The notes: generated by a model not told the origin, from the letters alone. 64,000 nt of DNA from Haloarchaeobius litoreus (GCF_024495425.1 NZ_JANHJR010000002.1:496001-560000); one strand, 5' to 3'; shown: positions 8,936 through 18,241, counted from the stretch's first letter. Made by a program: numbers and translations.

Positions 8936-9517
8936 GTGCCCTCGATCTACCAGCGTCTCCTGCGCCTGCTCGGCAAGGAGGACGTCCGCTCTATCGCGCG
9001 CCGGTACTTCATCTCGAACGGCTTCGACGGGACGCTGACGAGCGTCGGCATCGTCGTCGGCGCGGTGCTGACCGGGGTCCCCGACGGCATCACGGTCGTG
9101 AAGATCGGGCTCGGCGCGGCCATCGGGCTCACCACGTCGGCCGTCTGGAGCGTCTGGGAGATCGAGCGCGCCGAGACGAGCGCCGAGATCAGGCGGCTGG
9201 AGCGGGCGATGCTCACCGACCTCGACGACACGCGCATCCAGCGCGAGCAGAGCGGCGCGCGACTGTTCCACGCCGTCGCGAGCGGGCTCGGCCCGCTGCT
9301 CGGCGTCCTCGTCCCGCTCTCGCCGTTCCTGTTCGAGGGGTCGCTGTTCAGCATGGTTGAGGCCGCCATCGTCGGCGTCGCCCTCGGCGTCGGCGTGCTC
9401 TCGACGTTCGGCGCGTACATGGGCTCCATCTCGGGGCACCCCTGGTACGTCTCGGCGGCCCGGATGGGGCTGGCGGGGCTCGTCGTCGCCGCCATCAACC
9501 TGCTGCTCCCGGGCTGA
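8936..9517 (+). CDS. VIT1/CCC1-like (TIGR00267 family) membrane protein
   Basis: 193 residues from a GTG two bases after the DUF211 stop. The segment FDGTLTSVGIVVGAVLTG matches the D-G-x-x-T family signature, and about five hydrophobic helices follow (IGLGAAIGLTTSAVWSV, ASGLGPLLGVLVPLSPFLF, a final GLAGLVVAAINLLLPG). CCC1/VIT1 relatives move iron or manganese across membranes, but the archaeal TIGR00267 branch is uncharacterised. The 3' end overlaps the 3' end of the convergent P-type ATPase gene by 23 bases. Confidence 0.82.
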   Translation: MPSIYQRLLRLLGKEDVRSIARRYFISNGFDGTLTSVGIVVGAVLTGVPDGITVVKIGLGAAIGLTTSAVWSVWEIERAETSAEIRRLERAMLTDLDDTRIQREQSGARLFHAVASGLGPLLGVLVPLSPFLFEGSLFSMVEAAIVGVALGVGVLSTFGAYMGSISGHPWYVSAARMGLAGLVVAAINLLLPG

Positions 9518-12191
9518 GCTCCGTCTCGTCGTCGCCACCGCCGTCCTCGTGGTGGCCGGTGTGGCGTTTCACGAACCAGCCGACGGCGAGCATCGGGCCG
9601 AGCCCGACCAGCAGCGCCGTGCCGAGGACTCCCCAGTCGCCCAGGGTGAGCGCGACGGTGCCGAAGTACGCGGAGAGGGGCGTGTACAGCACCGACAGGT
9701 GGAGTACGAGCGAGGCGCCGACGGCGAGCGCGAGCCACCGGTTCGAGACGAGCGGCGTGTCCCGCGACCAGCGGACGACGTACAGCTTCAGGAACTCGAA
9801 GACGACGAAGCCGGTGAACACCATCGTCATCGCGTACGGCGTCACGCTGGCCGCGCCGTCGAGCACGTAGACGAGCAGGCCGAGCATGACGACGGTGACG
9901 ACGAGGCCCGCGCCGCCGATGAACGTGAGCATCTCGCGGTCGATGATGCCGGCGTCGCGGTTGCGCGGCTCGCGGTCCATCACGTCGCCGGCGGGGTCGG
10001 TCCCGAGTGCGAGCGCGGGCAGTCCGTCGGTGAGCAGGTTGATCCAGAGCAGCTGGACCGCCGGGAGCACGAGGTAGCCGAACAGCGAGGCGATGAACAC
10101 GAGCGCGACCTCGGCGGCGTTCGCGCTCAGCAGGTACGCGACGAACTTCCAGACGTTGTCGAAGATCTTCCGCCCGCGCTCGATGGCGGTGCGGATGGTC
10201 GCGTAGTTGTCGTCGAGCAGGACGATGTCGCTGGCCTGCTTCGCCACGTCGGTGCCACGGATGCCCATCGCGATGCCCACGTCGGCGTTCTTCAGCGCCG
10301 GCGCGTCGTTGACGCCGTCGCCGGTCATCGCGACGGAGTAGCCCGACGCCTGCAGCGCCTTGAGGATGCGTACCTTGTGGACGGGCTCGGCGCGGGCGAA
10401 CACGTGGGTTTTCTGGACCCGCTCCCGGAGCTCCTCGTCGGAGAGTGCCGCGACCTCGCTCCCGGTCATCACGTCGGACTCGATGCCGACCTCGCGGGCG
10501 ACCGCGCCCGCCGTGACCGCGTTGTCGCCGGTTATCATCTTCACGCCGATGCCGGCACGGTGGGTGTCGGCGATGGCGTCGTGGACCTCCCTGCGTGGCG
10601 GGTCCATCAGCCCCTGGAGACCGACGAAGACGAGGTTCTCCTCGATGTCGCCGTCGTCGCCGTCGTCGCCCCGCTCCCTGTAGGCGAACGCGAGCACGCG
10701 GAGCGCGTCGTCTGCGAACGTCTCGACCTGCTCGCCGACGCGCTCCCTGGTCGCCTCGTCGAGCTCGACGGGGCCGTCGTCGGTGAGGATACGGGACGAG
10801 CGTTCGAGGACGACGCCGGGTGCACCCTTGACGTACACCACGTCGTCGTGGACGGTCGCCATGCGCTTGCGCTCGGACGAGAACGGGACCTCGTCGACGC
10901 GCTCGCGCTCGCCGCGGAGCGCCTCGACGTCGATGCCGTGGTCGGCGGCGGCGGCGACGAGCGCCCGCTCGGTCGGGTCGCCGTCCTCGGTCGTCGCGTC
11001 GTTGCAGAGCGCGCCGATCTCTAGCAGGAGGCCAACCCGGTCGCCCGTCTCGGCGGCGTCGACCGGTTCGGCGGTGTCGGGCACCTCGCCGCCGTCGCTC
11101 GCGGCCGGGTCGGCGGTTTCGTCCCCGCCACTGCCCGACCCCTCACCGAGGTCGACCGTCTCGTCGTACACCCAGCCGGTCTGGACGCGCATCTCGCCCT
11201 CGGTGAGCGTGCCGGTCTTGTCCGTGCAGACGACCTCGACCGCACCGAGCGCCTCGACCGCCGGCAGCGTGCGGACGAGCGCGTTCTCCTCGGCCATCTT
11301 GCGCACCCCGAGCGCGAGCGTCAGCGTGACGATGGCGGGCAGGCCCTCGGGGATGGCGGCGACGGCGAGCGAGACGCCGGTCAGCCCGGCCTGCACCCAC
11401 GACGTGCCGCCGTAGACGAGCACGGGGATGACGATGGCCGCGAGCGCGATGACGCCGACGCCGAGCCGGCGGCCGAGCGCGTCGAGGCTGCGCTGGAGCG
11501 GCGTCTGGGTCTCCTCCGCGGTGAGCAGTTCGGTCGCGATAGCACCCATCTCGGTCTCCATCCCGGTCCCGACGACGACCACCTCGGCGCGCCCCCGGGT
11601 GACGCTCGTCCCCCGGTAGACGGTGTTCGTCCGCTCGGCGAGCGGCGTCTCCGCGGGGAGGGTCCCGGTCGACTTCGAGACGGGGACGCTCTCGCCGGTG
11701 AGTGCGGCCTCGTCGACCTCGATGGAGTGGGCCTCGACGACGCGCGCGTCGGCGGTCACCACGTCGCCCTCGCCGAGGACGACCACGTCGCCCGGCACGA
11801 GTTCGGTCGCCAGGACGGTCCGCTGTTCGCCCCCGCGCCTGACGGTGACCTCGGGCGCGGAGAGTTCCCGGAGCGCCTCGAGGCTCTGCTCCGCGCGGTA
11901 CTCCTGGACGAAGCCGAAGATACCGTTCGCGAGCAGGATGATGGCGATGAGGATGGCGTCGACGGCGTGGCCGACGAGGAGCGAGAGTGCCGCGGCCGCG
12001 ATCAGCACCCAGATGAGCGCGCTGGTGAACTGCGCGAGGAACACCCGCAGCGGCCCGCGGGCCGCCTCGGTCTGTATCTCGTTCGGCCCGTGCTCCTCGA
12101 GCCGCTGGGCCGCCTCGTCCGGGTCGAGCCCGTCGGGTGACGAGTCGAGCTCCTCGAACACCGCCTCGACGTCCTCGGTGTGCCACGCCAT
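9495..12191 (-). CDS. P2-type cation-transporting ATPase (SERCA/PMR1-like)
   Basis: 898 residues, normal for a calcium- or sodium-type P2 ATPase. The order is a cation-ATPase N-terminal domain (residues 1-45), first membrane pair, actuator domain with LTGES near 164, the M4 motif PEGLP, phosphorylation site DKTGTLTEGE near 324, nucleotide-binding domain, hinge TGDGVNDAPALKNADVG near 622, and six C-terminal membrane helices. PEGLP is typical of P2A pumps. The ion is not certain. An insert rich in Asp, Gly and Glu follows the phosphorylation site (about 345-380), as often seen in haloarchaeal proteins. Confidence 0.93.
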   Translation of the reverse strand: MAWHTEDVEAVFEELDSSPDGLDPDEAAQRLEEHGPNEIQTEAARGPLRVFLAQFTSALIWVLIAAAALSLLVGHAVDAILIAIILLANGIFGFVQEYRAEQSLEALRELSAPEVTVRRGGEQRTVLATELVPGDVVVLGEGDVVTADARVVEAHSIEVDEAALTGESVPVSKSTGTLPAETPLAERTNTVYRGTSVTRGRAEVVVVGTGMETEMGAIATELLTAEETQTPLQRSLDALGRRLGVGVIALAAIVIPVLVYGGTSWVQAGLTGVSLAVAAIPEGLPAIVTLTLALGVRKMAEENALVRTLPAVEALGAVEVVCTDKTGTLTEGEMRVQTGWVYDETVDLGEGSGSGGDETADPAASDGGEVPDTAEPVDAAETGDRVGLLLEIGALCNDATTEDGDPTERALVAAAADHGIDVEALRGERERVDEVPFSSERKRMATVHDDVVYVKGAPGVVLERSSRILTDDGPVELDEATRERVGEQVETFADDALRVLAFAYRERGDDGDDGDIEENLVFVGLQGLMDPPRREVHDAIADTHRAGIGVKMITGDNAVTAGAVAREVGIESDVMTGSEVAALSDEELRERVQKTHVFARAEPVHKVRILKALQASGYSVAMTGDGVNDAPALKNADVGIAMGIRGTDVAKQASDIVLLDDNYATIRTAIERGRKIFDNVWKFVAYLLSANAAEVALVFIASLFGYLVLPAVQLLWINLLTDGLPALALGTDPAGDVMDREPRNRDAGIIDREMLTFIGGAGLVVTVVMLGLLVYVLDGAASVTPYAMTMVFTGFVVFEFLKLYVVRWSRDTPLVSNRWLALAVGASLVLHLSVLYTPLSAYFGTVALTLGDWGVLGTALLVGLGPMLAVGWFVKRHTGHHEDGGGDDETELSPGAAG

Positions 12192-12265
12192 CGGTGTCGG
12201 GTCGAGGTGACGTGGGCCGGGAAGTTAGCGTTAGTGTCGCCGGTACCGCCGGCTCGAATAACGCG

Positions 12266-13468
12266 TCAGCTCCGCGACAGCCCGACCGTGCGCGTCCACA
12301 CGAGCGCGACGCCCCCGACCGTGGCCGCCATCGCGCCGAGCCCGACCGCGAACGTCCCCGTGGCGACCAGCGTGCGACCGACGAGCCACGGGTAGCCGAG
12401 CGCGGCGAGGTTGCCGACGACGAGCATCCCGACGAGCGTGACGCCCGGGTCGGGCGCGATCTCGGTGAACGCGAGCGCGAAGAGCGGGCCGAACGGGACG
12501 CCGAAGCCGAGTCCGGTGAGCACGACGCCGGCGGCGACGAGGACGGGTCGGTCCGCCGCGACGGCCGCCGCGGTCCCGCCGAGGACGGCGGTCTGTCCGA
12601 CGAGCGACCAGCCGACCGTGGCGGCGTCGCCCACCCGGGCGGCGAGCACGCCGCCGAGTGCGCGCCCGGCGACGGTCGCGAGCGCGAAGCCGACGAGGAC
12701 GGCGGTCGCCGGGACGGCGGCGTCGGCCAGCAGGTCGGCGTACCACGTGCCGGCGACGACGAGGAAGCCGAACGTGGCGGCGTTGCCGAGCGCGAGCGTC
12801 GCCGCCACGGGTGCTCGGAGCGCCCGGAGGTACGACCCGACCGACGGCACGCCCCACGATGAGGTGGCCCGGCCGAGGGCGAGCGCGCCGGCCCCGCCGA
12901 CCGCGACGACGACGGCCGACGCGACCGCCGGTTCGAGGGTCCCGAACCGGGCGATTGCGTCCGGGCCTGCCGCGAGTCCGACCGCGAACCCCAGCGTGAA
13001 GCCCGCGCCGAGCAGCCCCTGTGCGGTCGCGGTGTCGTCGCCGGTGGTCAGGCGGCCGACGTGGGTCATCGCCGCGACGAACGCCACGCCCTGGCCGAGG
13101 CCGACGAGGGCACGGGAGGCCAGCACGGCAGCGACGGTCGTGCTCGCGAGCAGCGCCGCGCCGACGGCCGCGAGAAGGAGTCCAAGAGCGGCGACGCTCC
13201 GGGGCGCGTACCGCCGGGTCAGCCGGTCCGCCGGGAGCACGGCGACCGCCTGTCCGAGCAGGAACGCGCTGGTGCCGGCCCCCGCCACGTCGGCCGGGAC
13301 GCCGCCCGCGACCAGCACCGGGACGACCGCGCCGTAGCCCCCGACGGTCAGCCCGAGGCCGAACAGGCCCGTTCCGAGGACGAGGATGGCACGACGAGGG
13401 AGACCGCCGTGGAGGGTGGCTGGGGCTGTCGCGTCGGCGGCCGTCTCGCCGGTCGATGCGTCGCTCAC
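12266..13468 (-). CDS. MFS transporter
   Basis: 400 residues and about 12 hydrophobic helices. The loop 2-3 region reads PADRLTRRYAPRSVAALG, matching the major-facilitator G-x-x-x-D-R-x-G-R-R type motif in degenerate form. No ATG gives a sensible start; I use the GTG at 13468, which leaves a roughly 20-residue polar N-terminus (SDASTGETAADATAP) before helix 1. Further upstream frame is Arg-rich and overlaps the neighbouring gene. The substrate is unknown. It is followed upstream on the same strand by the phosphoesterase gene. Confidence 0.85.
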   Translation of the reverse strand: MSDASTGETAADATAPATLHGGLPRRAILVLGTGLFGLGLTVGGYGAVVPVLVAGGVPADVAGAGTSAFLLGQAVAVLPADRLTRRYAPRSVAALGLLLAAVGAALLASTTVAAVLASRALVGLGQGVAFVAAMTHVGRLTTGDDTATAQGLLGAGFTLGFAVGLAAGPDAIARFGTLEPAVASAVVVAVGGAGALALGRATSSWGVPSVGSYLRALRAPVAATLALGNAATFGFLVVAGTWYADLLADAAVPATAVLVGFALATVAGRALGGVLAARVGDAATVGWSLVGQTAVLGGTAAAVAADRPVLVAAGVVLTGLGFGVPFGPLFALAFTEIAPDPGVTLVGMLVVGNLAALGYPWLVGRTLVATGTFAVGLGAMAATVGGVALVWTRTVGLSRS

Positions 13469-13542
13469 GGACGCCGATGCTCGGTGGAGGGACAAGGACG
13501 TTCCGGCGGAGCGGGGGGACGGAGCCACCCACTCGCGGCCCC

Positions 13543-14037
13543 TCAGCGCTCGTGGACGGTCACGTCGACCTCCCCGTCGTCGACCGCGGCGGTGAGCATC
13601 GTCGCCGCGGTCGCGGGGTCCGCGCCGGTCACCGAGCCCGGGTTGAGGACGCGCACGCCGTCGTGGACCTCGTCGTCCAGCCGGTGGGTGTGGCCGCCGA
13701 TACCGACGCGTGGCTCCTCGGCGTGCTCCTGTGTGGCCTCGGCGATGGTTTCGTACCACGCCTCCAGCGACCGGACGGTACCGTGTGTCACGACGAACGT
13801 CACGCCGCCGAGTTCGACCGATGCGACGGAGGGAAGGTCGATGTCCGGCGCGGCCATGTTCCCGTGGACGGCGGTCAGCTCGGTCGCGAGCTCGCGGACG
13901 TGGGCGAGGGTCCCGGTGCTCGTGAAGTCTCCGGCGTGGACGACGTGGTCGGCGGCGGCGATTCGGTCCTCGAACTCGTCGGGGATCTCCGCCTCGCGGT
14001 CCGGGATGTGGGAATCCGAGATGATGGCGACCTGCAT
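13543..14037 (-). CDS. YfcE/MJ0936-type metallophosphoesterase
   Basis: 164 residues, typical of this small phosphodiesterase family. The five calcineurin-type metal motifs are present: D-x-H in ISDSHIPD (about 6-13), GD in VVHAGDF, GNMA (GN[HD]-like), H in VVTHG, and GHTH in GIGGHTHR, followed by the family's NPGS (LNPGSVTG). It likely hydrolyses phosphodiesters in the cytoplasm with Mn or similar. It sits 50 bases before the start side of the dehydrogenase gene on the same strand. Confidence 0.9.
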   Translation of the reverse strand: MQVAIISDSHIPDREAEIPDEFEDRIAAADHVVHAGDFTSTGTLAHVRELATELTAVHGNMAAPDIDLPSVASVELGGVTFVVTHGTVRSLEAWYETIAEATQEHAEEPRVGIGGHTHRLDDEVHDGVRVLNPGSVTGADPATAATMLTAAVDDGEVDVTVHER

Positions 14038-14087
14038 GTCACTCACGGCGACGGTGAGCGTGAAAAGCGTTCGGCAGGCGGTGGGGG

Positions 14088-15131
14088 CTACGGCACCAGC
14101 ACGCCGGTCCCGCTCGTCTCGCCGGCCCGGAGCCGCCGGTGGTAGTCGGGAACCTCGTCGAGCGAGAGCGACTCGCCGGCGTCGGCGTCGACGCGGCCGT
14201 CGGCGACGAGCCGCGCGGCGCGGACGACCTCGTCGCGGGTCGCGTACCGGGAGCCGATGAAGGCGGCTTCCTTCACGACGTACGCCTTCATCGGCGCGTC
14301 GAAGGCGCGGTCGTGGTGGGTGGTCAGCGAGACGACGCGGCCGCCCATCGCGAGTGCGTCCCAGGCGTCGTACAGGGTGTCGAGGTCGCCGACCGTGTCG
14401 ACGACGACCGTCGGGCCGTCGCCGTGGGGCGTCGCCGCAACGAGTGCCTCGGCGAAGTTGTCCCCCCGGGCGTCGACCGCGGTGACGTGCTCGCCCGCCG
14501 TCTCGGCGTGGGCGAGCCGGTCGTCGGTCACGTCGGCCGCGAGGACGTGTGCGCCCCGGAGCCCGGCGACCTGCGCGAGGTGGTAGCCGATGCGTCCCGC
14601 CCCGCCGATGACGAGGACAGTGTCGTCGTCGCGCACGTCGGCGCGGTCGCAGACGTGGATTGGCGTGGCGACGCCGTCGGCCGCGACCGCGCCCGCGGCG
14701 AAGCTCGCGCCGTCGGGGAGCGGGAGCGCGTTCTCGGCCGGGAGGACGGCGGTCTCTGCGTACGCACCGTCGCGGTTCACGCCGAACCAGCCGCCGAAGT
14801 CGGTGCACTGGTTGGTGTCGCCGCGACGGCAGGCGTCGCACTCGTTGCAGGTCAGGTAGAAGTACGCCAGCACGTGTTCGCCGACCCGGTCGGGGTCGAC
14901 GCCGTCGCCGACAGCGTCGACGACGCCCGCGAACTCGTGGCCGGGGATTCGCGGCGTGAGCCCGGGGTCGTCCGAGAGGCCGCCCTGGACGGCGTTCTCG
15001 ATGGTCCGGTTGACGCCGCAGGCGCGCACGTCGACCCTTACCTCGCCGGGGGCCGGCTCGGGTCGGTCGACCGTCTCGACCGCGAGCTCGCCACCCCACT
15101 CGTCGAGGACGACCGCGCGCTGGCTCGGCAT
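14088..15131 (-). CDS. Zinc-type medium-chain dehydrogenase (catalytic Cys replaced)
   Basis: 347 residues of the medium-chain dehydrogenase/reductase family. Structural zinc ligands are present in CNECDACRRGDTNQC, and the nucleotide fold has VIGGAGRIGYHLAQVAG. The catalytic-zinc Cys, normally in a GVC motif after the first strands, is Asn here (RACGVNRTIE), while the later GHEF is kept. This pattern is seen in quinone-oxidoreductase-like members, so simple alcohol-dehydrogenase activity should not be assumed. Six bases separate it from the cyclase-family gene upstream, so the two are probably one operon. Confidence 0.88.
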   Translation of the reverse strand: MPSQRAVVLDEWGGELAVETVDRPEPAPGEVRVDVRACGVNRTIENAVQGGLSDDPGLTPRIPGHEFAGVVDAVGDGVDPDRVGEHVLAYFYLTCNECDACRRGDTNQCTDFGGWFGVNRDGAYAETAVLPAENALPLPDGASFAAGAVAADGVATPIHVCDRADVRDDDTVLVIGGAGRIGYHLAQVAGLRGAHVLAADVTDDRLAHAETAGEHVTAVDARGDNFAEALVAATPHGDGPTVVVDTVGDLDTLYDAWDALAMGGRVVSLTTHHDRAFDAPMKAYVVKEAAFIGSRYATRDEVVRAARLVADGRVDADAGESLSLDEVPDYHRRLRAGETSGTGVLVP

Positions 15132-15137
15132 GGCCGT

Positions 15138-15902
15138 TCAGGCCTCGGTGAAGGCGACGACGCGGGACACCGAGGACTCGCCCCCGCGGAACCGCCACGG
15201 GAACGTCCCGATCTGGCAGCGCTCGTTCAGCAGCTCCGCGGGCACCTGCGCGTTCTCGACGTGGACGATGCCCTCCGGGAACAGCTCGGTGTGCATGAGC
15301 TGGTAGCCCTCGGGCGGGAATATCTCGTCGAGGTCGTCGACGCCGTGCTTCCTGCGGGCCTCGCGGGCGAGCTCGGGGCGCACGTCGCGGATGACCGTGT
15401 TCATCGGGTGGTCCGCGCTCCCGCAGTCGAGGATGAGGTAGTTCAGGTCCATGTCGCGGCACCACTCCGCGAACTCCATGTTCGGGCCGGGGTGCTTGCA
15501 GAAGAACGCGTGCGGGTCGGCCTCCTCGCGGTGCCAGGCGTACTTCTGGTAGCCGGTGTGGATGAACAGGATGTCGCCCTCGCGCACGTCGCACACGTCC
15601 TCTATCATCTCGCTGGTGTAGACGTCGTAGTCGCCGACCTTGTCGGAGATGTCGGCGACGACGGCGTCACCCACCAGCTCATCCAGGGGCATCGACTCGA
15701 TGTCCCGGCCGTGGGCGATGAAGTGCTTCTCGCCGTCGAGGTGGGTCCCCGTGTGGTTCATGAACTCGATCTTCTGGCCGTTGACCTTCTCGGTGTCCAG
15801 GCTCTTCTCGTACCAGATCTTCGGGTTGTCGTACGTGGGCCAGGCCGGTGTGTCCTGCGACCATGGCTGCGTCAGGTCGTGCATCTCGTAGCCGTCGAGC
15901 AT
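15138..15902 (-). CDS. Cyclase-family hydrolase (kynurenine formamidase-like)
   Basis: 254 residues. The family's metal-binding signature H-x-G-T-H-x-D is clear in NHTGTHLDGEKHF, and DILFIHTGYQKY is the second conserved strand. Members hydrolyse N-formylkynurenine, isatin or related amides and lactones. I start at the ATG at 15902, which gives MLDGYEMHDLTQPW; the DLTQPW segment is the normal N-terminal strand. It is co-directional with the dehydrogenase (6-base gap) and divergent from the molybdo-hydroxylase FAD-subunit gene. The substrate is unknown. Confidence 0.88.
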   Translation of the reverse strand: MLDGYEMHDLTQPWSQDTPAWPTYDNPKIWYEKSLDTEKVNGQKIEFMNHTGTHLDGEKHFIAHGRDIESMPLDELVGDAVVADISDKVGDYDVYTSEMIEDVCDVREGDILFIHTGYQKYAWHREEADPHAFFCKHPGPNMEFAEWCRDMDLNYLILDCGSADHPMNTVIRDVRPELAREARRKHGVDDLDEIFPPEGYQLMHTELFPEGIVHVENAQVPAELLNERCQIGTFPWRFRGGESSVSRVVAFTEA

Positions 15903-15977
15903 GGCATTGAACCACACGGCGGGGGGTAATGAAGGTTCGCCGCGAATCGCGGCAAGGGACGTGCTCACACACGCCAA

Positions 15978-15987
15978 GATTTAATAG
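15978..15987 (+). promoter_or_regulatory. Probable TATA box for the FAD-subunit operon, with nearby palindromes
   Basis: The sequence TTTAATAGG lies in an otherwise GC-rich divergent gap (15903-16056), 70 bases before the FAD-subunit start, which would leave a leader of roughly 45 bases. Two small perfect palindromes flank it: GCCGCGA-A-TCGCGGC at 15939-15953 and GTTCG-T-CGAAC at 16014-16024. Either may be an operator; neither is proven. Confidence 0.4.
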
Positions 15988-16056
15988 GCCGTCTTCCCGT
16001 GTTACTGGGTATCGTTCGTCGAACACCGGCCGCGTCGGTCAGTCACAACAGCCACA

Positions 16057-16962
16057 ATGAAGCCAGCTCAGTTCCAGTACCATCGTCCCACCTCGGCCGC
16101 GGAGGCAGTCGAACTCGCGACCGAGCTGGAGGAGGCAGAGTTCATGGCAGGTAACCAGTCGCTCGGCATCGTGATGTCGAACCGGCTGGCGACGCCCGCG
16201 AACATCGTCGATCTGAGCCGCGTCGACGAGCTCGACTTCGTCGAGGTCGAGGACGACGCGGTCCGCGTCGGCGCGCTCACGACACACCGTACGATCTCAC
16301 AGTCGACACAGCTCGCCGAGCACGTCCCGATGCTGCCCCATGCCGCCGAGCAGATCGCGGGCCCGAGCGTCCGCAACCGCGGCACCCTCGGCGGGAGCAT
16401 CGGCGAGGCCGACCCGGCGGGCAACTACCCGGCCGTGCTGGTCGCCCTCGACGGGGACATCACGCTCCGGGGGCCGGACGGCACCCGGACCGTCGCCGCC
16501 CGCGACTTCTTCATCGCGTACATGTTCACCGACATGGCCGAGGAGGAGCTCATCGAGTCGGTGTCGGTGCCACGGGAGCCGTTCCCGCCCGAACGCACCG
16601 GGATGGCCTTCGACGAGCTGAAGCGCGCCGCCCAGACGTGGCCGACCATCTCGGCCGGGGCGTCGGTCCGCGTCGACGACCCCGACGCCGACGACCCCAC
16701 AGTCGAGGACGCCAGGCTCGCACTCGCGAACGCGGCGGACGTTCCGCTGCACGTGCCCGACGCCGAGGCCGCCGTCGAGGGCGAACCGCTCTCGGAGGCG
16801 ACGCTCGACGAGGCGGGCGAAGCGGCCCGCGAGGCCGCCGACCCGTCCGAGGAGATGCACGCCGACCGCGAGTTCAAGCTCGACGTGGCGGCGGAGTACA
16901 GCCGGCGGGCGCTCGAGACAGCATACGACGGGGCCCGCGGCGCGGGAGGTGAGGCCGCATGA
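16057..16962 (+). CDS. Molybdo-hydroxylase FAD-binding subunit (CoxM/XDH type)
   Basis: 301 residues, the usual size for the medium subunit. It carries electrons from the 2Fe-2S subunit to FAD. The two FAD-binding motifs are AGNQSLGIVMSNRLA (the AGGQSL motif with Gly to Asn) near residue 31 and GTLGGSIGEADPAG near residue 112. The C-terminus is the CO-dehydrogenase flavoprotein C-terminal domain. The stop overlaps the ATG of the CoxG-like gene by 4 bases (ATGA), so the two are coupled. The partner large and small subunits are not adjacent but encoded at 21182-24184 on the other strand. Confidence 0.92.
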   Translation: MKPAQFQYHRPTSAAEAVELATELEEAEFMAGNQSLGIVMSNRLATPANIVDLSRVDELDFVEVEDDAVRVGALTTHRTISQSTQLAEHVPMLPHAAEQIAGPSVRNRGTLGGSIGEADPAGNYPAVLVALDGDITLRGPDGTRTVAARDFFIAYMFTDMAEEELIESVSVPREPFPPERTGMAFDELKRAAQTWPTISAGASVRVDDPDADDPTVEDARLALANAADVPLHVPDAEAAVEGEPLSEATLDEAGEAAREAADPSEEMHADREFKLDVAAEYSRRALETAYDGARGAGGEAA

Positions 16963-17474
16963 TCGAGTTCGAGGGCGAGTTCGAGCTCGACATGCCGCCC
17001 GAGGAGCTGTGGCCGTACTTCACCGACCCCGACGTCATCGCGGACTGCGCACCGGGGATGAAGGAGCTGAAGCTGAACTCGCCGTCTGACCTCGAGGCCG
17101 TGATGTCCGTGAAGGTCGGCAGCGTCAGCCCAACGTTCGACGTGGACGTGACCGTCGTCGAGGCGACGAAACCGTCGACCCTGCGGATGAGCGCCGTGGG
17201 GAACTCCAGCCGGAACGCGTTCGAGACGGCCGCGCACATGGACCTCCAGCCCACCGACGAAGGTGGGACGCTCGCGACGTGGAACGCGAGCGCGGAGGTC
17301 TCCGGGCTCATCGCCAGCCTCGGCCAGCGCGCGCTCGGGGGCGTCACGACCCGCCTCGTCAACAACTTCTTCGACGACCTCCAGGCGGCCGCCGAGTCCG
17401 GCGAGCCCGCCGAGTCGAAGCTGGAGGGGGCCGAGGACGCCGAGCCGGTGGTCGAGGTCGACGCCGACGAGTGA
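16959..17474 (+). CDS. CoxG-like SRPBCC domain protein
   Basis: 171 residues. It has the START-like fold pattern of CoxG/SRPBCC proteins: EFELDMPPEELWPYFTDPD, then IADCAPGMKELK and a C-terminal amphipathic helix (QRALGGVTTRLVNNFFDDLQAA). In bacterial CO-dehydrogenase clusters CoxG recruits the enzyme to the membrane and may deliver quinone; the same role here is inference. The last 24 residues (EPAESKLEGAEDAEP and on) are nearly the same as the tail of the methyltransferase encoded 1.4 kb downstream, although the proteins are otherwise unrelated. Confidence 0.85.
   Translation: MIEFEGEFELDMPPEELWPYFTDPDVIADCAPGMKELKLNSPSDLEAVMSVKVGSVSPTFDVDVTVVEATKPSTLRMSAVGNSSRNAFETAAHMDLQPTDEGGTLATWNASAEVSGLIASLGQRALGGVTTRLVNNFFDDLQAAAESGEPAESKLEGAEDAEPVVEVDADE
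17401..17474 (+). repeat. Shared C-terminal tail block, copy 1 (CoxG-like gene)
   Basis: The last 74 bases of the CoxG-like gene, stop included, match 61 of 74 bases of the end of the methyltransferase gene at 18909-18982, without gaps and in the same frame. The encoded tails share EPA-S-L-GAEDAEP. Similarity stops sharply upstream and right after the stop codon. Confidence 0.8.
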
Positions 17475-17539
17475 GTTCGCGCCGGGACGACGAACCGCGG
17501 CCGGTGTCTTTTCGACCCTCGGGCTCCGTCTCTCGGTCG

Positions 17540-18187
17540 ATGAAGTCGATGTCCGTCGTGCTCCAGTACGCCGAGCCGGCGCTCACGCCGATGCACCGCG
17601 GGCTCTGTGAGTCACCCGCCCTCGACCGGGAGGTCGTCCTCGGCGGCCAGTCCGTCGACGGCGTCGAGACGGTCAGCTCGTTCGTCTACGGCGAGCCCGA
17701 CGCGTACGAGGCGCTGCTGGCCGACCGCGAGGCCGTCCAGGAGTACGACATCACGCCCACCGAGGACGGCTGCTTCGTCTACGTCCGCCAGGCGCTCGGC
17801 CCGGAGGGGCAGTCGCTGCTCGACGCCATCGCACAGGACACCGTCGTCGTGGTGCCGCCCATCGAGTTCCGGTCCGACCGGACGATGACCCTGACGCTCG
17901 TCGGTCACGGCGAGGACCTCCGGGCCGTCCTCGACTCGTTCCCCGACGCGGTCACCGTCGACGTCCGTCGGGTGAGCGATGGCGTGACCGCCCACGACAC
18001 GGCCGTCTCGTCGCGCCAGCAGGACGCGCTCCGGGCGGCCTGGGAGCTGGGCTACTACGAGGTGCCGCGGCGCAACGGCATGGAGGCCGTCGCCGACGAA
18101 CTCGACTGCGCTGTCTCGACCGCGTCGGAGCTCCTCCGGCGGGCCGAGGCCCACGCCGTCGGCGAGGTGCTCGGCGGCGACGTATAA
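17540..18187 (+). CDS. HTH_10 (bacterio-opsin-activator-type) regulator
   Basis: 215 residues. The C-terminal 55 residues have the HTH_10 pattern: SSRQQDALRAAWELGYYEVPRR, then AVADELDCAVSTASELLRRAE. The N-terminal 140 residues form the beta-rich sensor-like region common to this haloarchaeal family. It is probably a transcription regulator and, by position between the CoxG-like gene and the methyltransferase gene, a candidate regulator of this locus. A second ATG 9 bases in (17549) could also serve. No known ligand. Confidence 0.85.
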   Translation: MKSMSVVLQYAEPALTPMHRGLCESPALDREVVLGGQSVDGVETVSSFVYGEPDAYEALLADREAVQEYDITPTEDGCFVYVRQALGPEGQSLLDAIAQDTVVVVPPIEFRSDRTMTLTLVGHGEDLRAVLDSFPDAVTVDVRRVSDGVTAHDTAVSSRQQDALRAAWELGYYEVPRRNGMEAVADELDCAVSTASELLRRAEAHAVGEVLGGDV

Positions 18188-18241
18188 AGACACGATAGCT
18201 ATCGGGGGAAGGCCGGTCCTCCCGGCGCACCGAGCTAGCGT

